Positions 55,780 to 63,371 of a stretch of 64,000 nucleotides of DNA are shown piece after piece (position 1 is the first letter of the stretch; every line of letters begins with the position of its first letter). A program made the position numbers and the translations under genes. Source of the DNA: a virus; IMG/VR virus record IMGVR_UViG_3300031521_000029, positions 1 through 64,000 of that record. One strand, 5' to 3'. The notes beneath the pieces were generated by a model. That model was not told the DNA's origin. It searched no databases and saw only the letters and a list, made by a program, of their open reading frames with translations.

Positions 55780-55965
55780 TTATTTCAAAGTCTTTCCAAT
55801 GCTAGGATGTCTTTGAACTTCTTCTTGAACGAAAGCATCCAAACGTGAATTCATACGTGTTAAAAATTCACCACTTACTCTGGTAAATTTTCCAGCCCGA
55901 TTGGACTTACTAAGTTCAAGGGCCATCCGTTTAACTGCTTGTCTATTAATTAAAGGTGTATTCAT
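55780..55965 (-). CDS. Small histone-fold-like protein (61 aa), speculative
   Basis: VKRMALELSKSN, then FTRVSGEFLTRMNSRLDAFV and HPSIGKTLK. The order (short helix, RVS turn, long central helix, K-T loop) recalls archaeal histones (ERVS..., RKTI). The match is by eye, and the protein could simply be a helical phage protein. Promoter 11 bases before the ATG. Possible DNA-binding role. Confidence 0.55.
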   Translation of the reverse strand: MNTPLINRQAVKRMALELSKSNRAGKFTRVSGEFLTRMNSRLDAFVQEEVQRHPSIGKTLK

Positions 55966-55976
55966 ATTTTAATGTA

Positions 55977-56004
55977 AATATATCAGAGTATTTTTGTTAG
56001 TCAA
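55977..56004 (-). promoter_or_regulatory. Sigma-70-type promoter for 55780 gene
   Basis: TTGACT at 55999-56004, 16-base spacer ending in TGA, TATATT at 55977-55982; 11 bases to the ATG. Confidence 0.68.
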
Positions 56005-56419
56005 CTTTATACATTTCTTTAACATAAAATCTATCGGCGTGTTCGCCTCGTTTAAAAGATAACGCCATTGCAATCAACCAACTAACATTTGGAATAATAT
56101 CCAATGGTAAAGAACAAATATAGCAAAGTGTAACTTTTTCATCAGTCATACTAATTGGCGTTTCATCACAATAACTATAGTAACAATATACTTCGTAATT
56201 TTTATCATCTGTAATTGTTGCGTACCAAGTCCAATCGGTTATGGTTAGTCCCGCCTCTTCTCTAAATTCACGTTCCATGGCATCTTTAGCAGATTCATTT
56301 AACTCAATCTTACCACCAATACCATTTAACTTGCCATTTTGCCAAGCAGGTTTTGTCTTACGAATTAACCATACACTACCATTAGTGGAAAACAAAAATC
56401 CTAATACATAACTATTCAT
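55997..56419 (-). CDS. Nudix hydrolase
   Basis: 140 residues with a complete Nudix box GGKIELNESAKDAMEREFREEAG (residues 35-57, i.e. GX5EX7REUXEEXG). Possible substrates are oxidised or non-canonical nucleotides, NADH, or capped RNA. Its end overlaps the -35 region of the next promoter. Directly downstream of DNA polymerase. Confidence 0.9.
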   Translation of the reverse strand: MNSYVLGFLFSTNGSVWLIRKTKPAWQNGKLNGIGGKIELNESAKDAMEREFREEAGLTITDWTWYATITDDKNYEVYCYYSYCDETPISMTDEKVTLCYICSLPLDIIPNVSWLIAMALSFKRGEHADRFYVKEMYKVD

Positions 56420-56423
56420 ATTT

Positions 56424-59159
56424 TTAAAAATTAAAAAAGTTCGTGGCAGTAGCTACGGATGGATTTGGAAATGACCAATGTAACACGTTATAAAAATCCT
56501 CCAATTTACTTTTCAATTCATTTTCAAACATTTGTTTTCTATCAACATATGTGTTAATAAATTCCAAAAGTTCATCTGCGTCGTTACCATCTCCCTTAAA
56601 CGCTATAGCATCAAGACCATATCCATTTTTTTGTAAATATACCCATTTGATTTTACTACCATGATGAATAGGTTCACATGTCTTTTCAAGACCCAGATTT
56701 AAAATCAAATCGTTATAAGCTAAGGCAGCTTTTGCTTGCGCCGGACTCTTATGTTCAAAATGAAATGGCCGTCTATTTTCAGGATTGTAATTCTTACTTC
56801 CATCCTGACTTACAAATTTCACAGAAGTATTTTTAGCAATTTCAATTACTGGCAAAGTTTTTACTTCTTCTTGTTCTTTTAAAATCATTTCATCTATGAT
56901 TGACTTTGGTGTATCAGTCAATAATTTTCTTAAAAATAAATCCATGAACTTACGAAAAGCGGCCGGGAATGAAGTTCTAACAACGTCAATACCCTTTACT
57001 TCCAATTCAGGCTTGGCAAGCAACGCACCTTCCTTATGAATAACCCATTGAGCATATCTCTTCTTTGCCAACCAAAAAGACGTTTTACTAATAACTTCCT
57101 GTTTAGCATCAAACGTATGTTTGCATATATTAAAGAATCGACTAGCCATTATATCATAGAACTTGTTAACGTAAGTCTGAACTTCCGTCGTTACACTCAT
57201 AATGGCTTTAGTCATTTCATCATCATTATTAAAGTCAATATCCGGAAACCTTTTTTTGATAATAGGAACGGCATCAACAAAACAAGAATCAGTATCAATG
57301 TAAATTACCCAATCTCCTTCTTCGACTTCCAAAGCGTCCTTATAATAAATATTGATAGCCTTGGACGTAGTTTGAATGATATCTACACCCGACATGGTTA
57401 CAGCTTCTGCGTTATCAACATCATAGAAACGAAATATTGGAAGACCCAATACACCGTAAAACGAGTTAAGCAAAATCTTTTGAACTTGTTGTCTTTGATT
57501 GTAGAAATTATACTTTTCAACGTTGCCCTCCTTTTTGAAGGCAGCCGCCTTCTTTCTCATATCTTTACGTTGTTGAAACCACAATTGAAGCAATGTAGGT
57601 ACAACTCCTGGCTTATCCGTGCGATATAAAACCCCGTTGGAACTTAAACTATAATTAGCCTCAGTTATCAGGGATTTAAACTCGTCTTTTTTGTATTGTA
57701 CGGTTCCTAGATGATAGTTTTCCAATTTTTCACGAACATGATACTCCATGTCAAATTCACGACATCGTCTTTGTATGTATTCCTCTTTACCTTCATCATT
57801 TGACCAAAGACGTTGTTTCATTTCCGTTTCCATTTCATCTATTTCTTTCAGAATCTCACGACGTTTTTCTACTTTACAATCATCGTTATATTCTGCCTTT
57901 ATGACCTTACCAACCTTTGTTTCAGGAGAAATATTTAAAGAAATTATAATATTTGGATACATGGAGGTCAAATCCAAATCGAAAACCCAATTGTATTTGC
58001 CTGGAACAGGCTGTTTAACAAAAGCTCCTGAAAATCCTTCCTCTCCGTCTTCCATGCTTTCTTCGTATTCTTCACGGCCGCCAGCAGGTTTGTTTGGTGC
58101 GATAACGTTATTCCTATGAAGATACATCAATGATGCGCCATCAAGATACCTTGCAGGCATATGAAAACTCTCATACGGAACGTGGCCAACATGACAAATG
58201 GTTCTATAAAGGTCAATCAACTTTAACTTAACGTCAATCGCAACAACAATCTTTACGTCAGTAATGTTATACTCCAAGAACTTTTTAATATCTGATTTAT
58301 ACAAATCATTCAAGTTTCCATGATATTGAACCTTACCAAATCCAACAACCTTCTTTCCGATTGGCCCCAAAGCCCATGTAGGTTCCATTTTGCCGGCCAA
58401 GAATTTCTTGTACAAAAGAATATAATCCATTACCGAAATACCGGCTATGGTTAATTTTTTATTGAAGGCGTTAATATAACAGTAACCTATCGGAGAAAGA
58501 CATTTAGCCGCCTTTGCGGTCAAACAATGTTTTATACGATTGTAGAGATATGGCATATCGAAGAAATCCACATTCCAACCGGTAACAATTGTAAATGCAC
58601 ATTCTTGCCATTTGTCCATGAAACTCATCAACATATCGTCTTCATTGTCATAAGGCAATGTTACTATTTTAATTGGCTTCGTCTCTTCTTCCGTTTGTGT
58701 TTTCCAATCCAAGGGTAGCCAAGGAGCGACTTCTGTTTCATTCTTTTCAACCTTACCATCCTTATCAAGAACAAAAACAAAACAAGTTCTCGTTACACAA
58801 TCATAAAGAGATATACTTGTGATTGGTTGTTCTGCCAATTCTGGCGTTGAGAACCCACCTTCGGTTGAAATTTCTATATCAATGACTCCGACCTTATTAC
58901 CTTTTGAAGGTTCATCCGAATCAGGATAATAATCCAATAACACACGCATTTCTGGTGAAACGTCAGATTCAAATAAGTCCGGGTCTTTATCGTTATAATT
59001 CGTAACTCTAACTAATTCGTCACCATAAAGCGATTTAAAATTTCCACCCACATGACGTTTGTAAGCATATTTTTCATATGGAAATGTTCTAAGACCTTTT
59101 TCGTCATCCCACAAATGAACGGTGTTATCCTTTCGACTGATGTAAATATTTTGATACAT
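56424..59159 (-). CDS. DNA polymerase, family B (gp43-like)
   Basis: Replicative polymerase, 911 residues. Exonuclease motifs: Exo I VIDIEIS (Asp94, Glu96), Exo II GWNVDFFDMPYL, Exo III YNITDVKI. Polymerase motifs: LDLTSMYPNI (motif A), KILLNSFYGVLG (motif B) and YIDTDSCF (motif C). A C-terminal clamp-binding-like tail ends in NFFNF, similar to T4 gp43. All catalytic residues are present, and no intein or HEG interrupts it. Confidence 0.97.
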   Translation of the reverse strand: MYQNIYISRKDNTVHLWDDEKGLRTFPYEKYAYKRHVGGNFKSLYGDELVRVTNYNDKDPDLFESDVSPEMRVLLDYYPDSDEPSKGNKVGVIDIEISTEGGFSTPELAEQPITSISLYDCVTRTCFVFVLDKDGKVEKNETEVAPWLPLDWKTQTEEETKPIKIVTLPYDNEDDMLMSFMDKWQECAFTIVTGWNVDFFDMPYLYNRIKHCLTAKAAKCLSPIGYCYINAFNKKLTIAGISVMDYILLYKKFLAGKMEPTWALGPIGKKVVGFGKVQYHGNLNDLYKSDIKKFLEYNITDVKIVVAIDVKLKLIDLYRTICHVGHVPYESFHMPARYLDGASLMYLHRNNVIAPNKPAGGREEYEESMEDGEEGFSGAFVKQPVPGKYNWVFDLDLTSMYPNIIISLNISPETKVGKVIKAEYNDDCKVEKRREILKEIDEMETEMKQRLWSNDEGKEEYIQRRCREFDMEYHVREKLENYHLGTVQYKKDEFKSLITEANYSLSSNGVLYRTDKPGVVPTLLQLWFQQRKDMRKKAAAFKKEGNVEKYNFYNQRQQVQKILLNSFYGVLGLPIFRFYDVDNAEAVTMSGVDIIQTTSKAINIYYKDALEVEEGDWVIYIDTDSCFVDAVPIIKKRFPDIDFNNDDEMTKAIMSVTTEVQTYVNKFYDIMASRFFNICKHTFDAKQEVISKTSFWLAKKRYAQWVIHKEGALLAKPELEVKGIDVVRTSFPAAFRKFMDLFLRKLLTDTPKSIIDEMILKEQEEVKTLPVIEIAKNTSVKFVSQDGSKNYNPENRRPFHFEHKSPAQAKAALAYNDLILNLGLEKTCEPIHHGSKIKWVYLQKNGYGLDAIAFKGDGNDADELLEFINTYVDRKQMFENELKSKLEDFYNVLHWSFPNPSVATATNFFNF

Positions 59160-59165
59160 TTTTTA

Positions 59166-59507
59166 TTATTCCACGTTTATAATTTCCAATTCCTCATAAT
59201 CAAACAAAGGAAAATCGACACACCAAAAGCATCCTTTATGTGAAATTACACGACCTTCAGCAACCATTTCCTCTTTTGTAATGTTAGCATATTTCAATTT
59301 TAATTTACCCCCAGAACATCTTAACATATCACCTTCATAAATTTCATGTCCATTCTTATCCTCAAGACCTGTATATTGTTCAATGACCTTTCCTAAGCCT
59401 GCGATATAGCATTCATTTGGAGAACAATTCAATAACATCATATCTAATCGTGGTTCGACGGAATATTTTGTTCCATTCCAAACTCTAAACTTTAATTTTT
59501 GTCCCAT
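59166..59507 (-). CDS. YopX-like protein
   Basis: 113 residues. LKFRVWNGTKY and EQYTGLEDKNGHEIYEGDML are the YopX family signature. Found widely in phages of Gram-positive and Gram-negative hosts; function unknown. Lies six bases upstream of the polymerase ATG in transcription order. Confidence 0.85.
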   Translation of the reverse strand: MGQKLKFRVWNGTKYSVEPRLDMMLLNCSPNECYIAGLGKVIEQYTGLEDKNGHEIYEGDMLRCSGGKLKLKYANITKEEMVAEGRVISHKGCFWCVDFPLFDYEELEIINVE

Positions 59508-59508
59508 A

Positions 59509-59841
59509 TTATTTTAAATATTCTATAATTTCTTTTTGTAAAGATACTAAATCTTCTCCATTATTAAAAAAAATATCTACCGTATGACTTAAATTCTGAC
59601 ATGTTAATTCATCAATATCATTTATACTATAAGAAAATTTCTTGGAACCATCCGTATTATGATATTCCCCATTAACATCTATCATACCGCCCTCAATAAA
59701 AATACTTCCGTCTTTATTGAATTTACAAATAAGTTGATGATTTATATGTTTAAATGATTCATATGAAAATCTCCAAACGAATTCAATAAATTCAGAATTG
59801 AAACTCTGACTGTGTAAGTTTTGTATTTGTGGAATGTTCAT
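59509..59841 (-). CDS. Hypothetical protein (110 aa)
   Basis: Beta-rich middle (CKFNKDGSIFIEGGMIDVNG) with aromatic strands; unrecognised. Its 5' end overlaps the 59792 gene by 50 bases, an unusual amount here, so one of the two starts may be later. Confidence 0.57.
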   Translation of the reverse strand: MNIPQIQNLHSQSFNSEFIEFVWRFSYESFKHINHQLICKFNKDGSIFIEGGMIDVNGEYHNTDGSKKFSYSINDIDELTCQNLSHTVDIFFNNGEDLVSLQKEIIEYLK

Positions 59842-60091
59842 AATCTTCTCTTTCCTGTGTTGGCGATTTATTTAACTTCGTCATCAGACTTTTGAAAACT
59901 TCTTGTCCTTCATCTGTAAGATTTGGTTGGTGTTGTTCTAATTTCCAAATTATTGCTTCATGTTTTAACCAAGGAAGTTCTTTCAATCCTATCTCAATCT
60001 TTGGAGATTGAACCGGTTCTAATATGTTAGTTACATAAAGAAGAAGAGACAGTTCTTGTTCCGTTAATAATTCAGTTTGACCAATTCTCAT
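59792..60091 (-). CDS. Hypothetical protein (99 aa)
   Basis: Helical (EQELSLLLYVTNIL, LPWLKHEAIIWKLEQH) with a polar C-terminal tail. Starts six bases after a consensus -10 box. First gene of the polymerase operon. Confidence 0.6.
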   Translation of the reverse strand: MRIGQTELLTEQELSLLLYVTNILEPVQSPKIEIGLKELPWLKHEAIIWKLEQHQPNLTDEGQEVFKSLMTKLNKSPTQEREDYEHSTNTKLTQSEFQF

Positions 60092-60097
60092 CTACCG

Positions 60098-60125
60098 ATT
60101 ATATCAATCAAGAAAGAGAAGTCAA
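60098..60125 (-). promoter_or_regulatory. Sigma-70-type promoter of the polymerase operon
   Basis: TTGACT at 60120-60125, 16-base spacer ending in TGA, TATAAT at 60098-60103; six bases to ATG 60091. The preceding gene's TGA stop is part of the -35 box. Confidence 0.82.
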
Positions 60126-60826
60126 TTTATAACAACACCAACAGTTTTACCGTCAATTCTTATAAACATGATAGAATTTTTTAAATTTGTAACTTCTTTA
60201 GATTCAACGGTTAAATTATTAATTACAGACTGTTTTACTTTATCTGTATAAAAGGATACCTTAGAATCTAAAATACCATTATTATCATTTTGAATCGCTA
60301 TGACCGCATATCCTGTCGGCGTAGTTGATGTACTTCTACTATTGTTACTGGAAGATTTTAAAGACCCGTCAATAGTAAACACAATTACTTTATTATCTAT
60401 AACCTGAAAATAAAACGTACCTTTAGATAACTCGTGGTCAGTAAATGGCGTTGAAATAACACATGAAGAATTTTCATCTCCGCCATTATAAGTTACAATG
60501 ATTGTTCCTTTATTTAATGTTCCAACAAAATTATGAGTTGATGGTTTTAACTTTTCAGGTGTAGAATTCGTATTTAATATATTTTGAAAAAAGGTGTTAA
60601 CAGTAAAATCTGTATTTGTATTTACTTTGACAATTAACTCGTTCGAAAAATACAGAACACTGGACGCATTTGTCGGAGTTATTTCATGAATAGATTTATC
60701 TATCTCCACGGTTTTTCCTTTTTCACAATATACTCCGTTTGTATATACTTCGGATGCAACTATTTCGCCAGGTTGAAATGATGCTATTAATATATTAATA
60801 ACCAACAGTTTTAAAGTTCTAATCAT
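60122..60826 (-). CDS. Exported FecR-like protein
   Basis: 234 residues. Hydrophobic N-terminal signal (LKLLVINILIASFQPGEIVAS), then a FecR-like beta domain (LNKGTIIVTYNGGDENSSCVIS, KGTFYFQVIDNKVIVFTIDG, TGYAVIAIQND). Similar small FecR-domain secreted proteins occur in PVC and Bacteroidota genomes. Possibly periplasmic. Divergent from the Cas4-like gene. Confidence 0.65.
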   Translation of the reverse strand: MIRTLKLLVINILIASFQPGEIVASEVYTNGVYCEKGKTVEIDKSIHEITPTNASSVLYFSNELIVKVNTNTDFTVNTFFQNILNTNSTPEKLKPSTHNFVGTLNKGTIIVTYNGGDENSSCVISTPFTDHELSKGTFYFQVIDNKVIVFTIDGSLKSSSNNSRSTSTTPTGYAVIAIQNDNNGILDSKVSFYTDKVKQSVINNLTVESKEVTNLKNSIMFIRIDGKTVGVVIN

Positions 60827-60889
60827 ATGACCATTCTATATTATTCTACGTGTTTAACAAGATATTATATCCTTTGGGTATATAAATAT

Positions 60890-60918
60890 TTGACAATCGT
60901 GGTTAACACTGATAAAGT
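60890..60918 (+). promoter_or_regulatory. Sigma-70-type promoter for Cas4-like gene
   Basis: TTGACA at 60890-60895, 17-base spacer ending in TGA, TAAAGT at 60913-60918; seven bases to ATG 60926. Confidence 0.76.
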
Positions 60919-60925
60919 CATTCAC

Positions 60926-61849
60926 ATGGCAAAAAATTCTACACCGAAGGGCGATAAACGACGAGTTTCATATTCACAATTCTCCAACTGGTTCAAATGC
61001 AGACATCGTTGGTATCTTGACCACGTCAAAGGTTTACGTGAATTTGAAGACAGTGTAAGTACGTGTTTTGGAACTGCAATGCATGAAGCCGTTCAACTTT
61101 ATATTGAAACGTTATATAAGAAATCTGCGACAGAAGCAGATACTCACGATTTGAATGCCATTTTTCTGTCTGCGTTTGACCGAGAATTGGCAGGCAAAGA
61201 AAAAGGAAAGGGCGTAGAAATTACTCCGGAAGTTCATAAGGAGTATGTTGAAGATGCGGCAAACATAATTTCCACATTCACCAACATGAGCAATAGAATC
61301 AAACATTTCCCATCGGGAAAATATGAATTTATTGGTGTAGAAGATGAAATTATTATGCCCATCAAACAAAACATAGAATTTGTTTGTTACATCGATTTGA
61401 TTTTAAAAGAAAAAGCCACAGGCAGATATCGTATCATCGATATTAAGACCTCAACAAGCGGATGGAATCATTATCAACGGGATGATGAATCCAAAGTAGC
61501 TCAAATTCTACTGTACAAAGCATTCTTTAGTAGGAAATACAACGTTGACATTGATATGATTGACGTGGAATTTTTCATCTTGAGAAGAAAACTATGGGAG
61601 AACTATGCCTTTCCACAAAGTCGTATTCAGACGTTTATTCCTAAAAATAATCAACCACAAGTCGCAAGAGCATTAAACGTATTTGCCGACTTCGTTACCG
61701 AGTGTTTTACCTCAGAAGGTAAATTTGTTGAAGACACTACCGTATATCTAAAGAATCCAGGAAAAGCTAAGAAGAATTGTAAATATTGTCCACACAAGGG
61801 GAAAAATTGTGATGCTAAATCAGATATTCCAAAAGATGAAGAAGACTAA
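60926..61849 (+). CDS. Cas4/RecB-like PD-(D/E)XK nuclease with Fe-S cysteines
   Basis: 307 residues from ATG 60926, which follows a promoter; the longer frame to 60827 crosses it. YSQFSNWFKCRHRWYL has the first Cys, GTAMHEAV the active-site His, YIDLILKE and YRIIDIKTSTSG the D...D-x-K core, and CKYCPHKGKNC the last three Cys. These four Cys are placed as in Cas4/AddB iron-sulfur nucleases. No CRISPR is present; likely a recombination or DNA-end-processing exonuclease, comparable in role to T4 gp46/47. Confidence 0.85.
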   Translation: MAKNSTPKGDKRRVSYSQFSNWFKCRHRWYLDHVKGLREFEDSVSTCFGTAMHEAVQLYIETLYKKSATEADTHDLNAIFLSAFDRELAGKEKGKGVEITPEVHKEYVEDAANIISTFTNMSNRIKHFPSGKYEFIGVEDEIIMPIKQNIEFVCYIDLILKEKATGRYRIIDIKTSTSGWNHYQRDDESKVAQILLYKAFFSRKYNVDIDMIDVEFFILRRKLWENYAFPQSRIQTFIPKNNQPQVARALNVFADFVTECFTSEGKFVEDTTVYLKNPGKAKKNCKYCPHKGKNCDAKSDIPKDEED

Positions 61850-61868
61850 ATTACGATAATTTACTATC

Positions 61869-61901
61869 AAAACCAATGTATAATAATACATTGGTTTTTT
61901 T
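61869..61901 (+). terminator. Rho-independent terminator after Cas4-like gene
   Basis: 12-bp stem AAAACCAATGTA/TACATTGGTTTT (61869-61880 with 61887-61898), six-base loop, T-run. The rest of 61902-61990 has no gene. Confidence 0.9.
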
Positions 61902-61990
61902 ATTTCAATAAATCATGGCGTTTGGAGTTCATGAAAATTATTTAATTAACGTTAACACATTTGTACATCTAAATGTAATAACGTCGATAT

Positions 61991-62194
61991 ATGAAAACAA
62001 AAATAGCAACTACTGTAAAGATTGAAAAAGAACTCTATGATTCTTTTAAGATTCTAGGTATTCAAAACAATCTTACCCTCCAAACGTTCGTGGATAAATG
62101 TGTTCATCTTTATGTAGATGATACCTCATTTCGTTCATTGATAAACAACTTCGTCGTTCCTATTCTGAGTACATCAGGTTCATTCAATTCTTAA
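61991..62194 (+). CDS. Ribbon-helix-helix-like DNA-binding protein (67 aa)
   Basis: KIATTVKIEKELYDSFKILG is a strand-helix start and LTLQTFVDKCVHLY the second helix, the RHH/Arc-like arrangement. Possibly a repressor for the genes around it. Five bases before the ClpP-like ATG, so co-transcribed. Confidence 0.62.
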   Translation: MKTKIATTVKIEKELYDSFKILGIQNNLTLQTFVDKCVHLYVDDTSFRSLINNFVVPILSTSGSFNS

Positions 62195-62199
62195 AAATT

Positions 62200-62763
62200 A
62201 TGGCAATCGTTCTACCAACACCAAAAGATAGAAACGTGTTATTCAATAAACAAGTAACACAGGAAAGTATCGGCGAATTGTCAAAACAAATCATCGAAAT
62301 TAATCATGACGATGAATATATTTCTGAATTGAATAAATTACACGGATACACGTATACACCAAAACCAATCAAACTATACATAGATTCTTATGGCGGAGCT
62401 GTTTATCAGTGTTTTGGTTTGCTTGGGTTAATTGAAAAGTCAAAAACACCGATTCATACTATTGTAACAGGATGCGCAATGAGTTGTGGATTTTTAATGT
62501 CAATTTCAGGCCATAAGAGATTTGCCTATAATAAATCAACTTTACTATATCATCAAATTAGTGGTGTGGAATATGGTAAAATGAAAGATATCGAAGAAGG
62601 TATAATTGAAATGAGACATCTACAAAAACTCGTTGAGCAACATACCATAAACCACACAAAAATAAGTCGTGAAAAATTGAAACAAGTATACAAAGAAAAA
62701 ATTGACTGGTTTATCACGGCTAAGGAAGCATTGAAACTAGGCGTAATTGATGAAATAATTTAA
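62200..62763 (+). CDS. ClpP-like serine protease
   Basis: 187 residues. IDSYGGAVYQCF glycine-rich region, TGCAMSCGFLM with the catalytic Ser, LLYHQISG with His, and DWFITAKEALKLGVIDEI for the third residue. Distantly related to the 38361 ClpP-like protein, with a different N-terminus. A hetero-oligomer of the two is conceivable. The absence of a nearby capsid gene argues against a simple prohead-protease assignment. Confidence 0.85.
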   Translation: MAIVLPTPKDRNVLFNKQVTQESIGELSKQIIEINHDDEYISELNKLHGYTYTPKPIKLYIDSYGGAVYQCFGLLGLIEKSKTPIHTIVTGCAMSCGFLMSISGHKRFAYNKSTLLYHQISGVEYGKMKDIEEGIIEMRHLQKLVEQHTINHTKISREKLKQVYKEKIDWFITAKEALKLGVIDEII

Positions 62764-62768
62764 AAACT

Positions 62769-63332
62769 ATGAAAAAGAAAATATTGTTATTGAGTGATGA
62801 TTTGAGAATGCATAGCGGCGTGGCCACTATGTCACGTGAACTTGTCTTGGGTACTTTGGCCAATTATGATTGGGTTCAAGTTGCAGGCGCAATTCAACAC
62901 CCCGACAAGGGTAAGGTGATTAACATGGACGCAGCTTCAGCCCAGATTTCAGGAGTTAAAGATGCAAAAGTAACTTTGTATCCTGTGGATGGTTACGGAA
63001 ACGAAGAACTTATCTTCAACATTATGGAAAGAGAAAAGCCAGATGCCATTCTACATTTTACAGACCCAAGGTTTTGGGGATGGTTGTATGCTATTGAACG
63101 TCAAATTAGAGCAAAAGTTCCACTTTGTTACCTTACAATTTGGGATGATATCCCGTATCCAATGTATAATCGACCATACTATGAATCATGTGATTTATTA
63201 ATGGGAATTAGTAAACAAACTATGAATATTAACAAGTGGGTATTAGGAACCGATAAGTGTTTTATATTGGATGGAGAGTTTGATAAAGATGGAAAATTGA
63301 TTCCGACTATCAACTTGAATAAAAATGAATAA
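62769..63332 (+). CDS. Glycosyltransferase (GT-B, family-4-like), N-terminal part only
   Basis: 187 residues. ILLLSDDLRMHSGVATMSREL is a GT-B N-terminal Rossmann opening, with EREKPDAILHFTDPRFWG and CDLLMGISKQT further on. The nucleotide-sugar-binding C-terminal half is missing, and the last residues (DGKLIPTINLNKNE) look like an abrupt end. A homing endonuclease ORF starts 40 bases later, so the gene may be split. Could use a GDP-sugar from Gmd. Confidence 0.72.
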   Translation: MKKKILLLSDDLRMHSGVATMSRELVLGTLANYDWVQVAGAIQHPDKGKVINMDAASAQISGVKDAKVTLYPVDGYGNEELIFNIMEREKPDAILHFTDPRFWGWLYAIERQIRAKVPLCYLTIWDDIPYPMYNRPYYESCDLLMGISKQTMNINKWVLGTDKCFILDGEFDKDGKLIPTINLNKNE

Positions 63333-63371
63333 TTTTTAATCGGATTTATTCATTCTATACTACTTATTGTT

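Noticed and set aside
57036-57629. Plus-strand 197-codon ORF inside the polymerase gene
   Set aside because: Shadow of the antisense frame of DNA polymerase; no motif, no promoter, unlikely residue composition.
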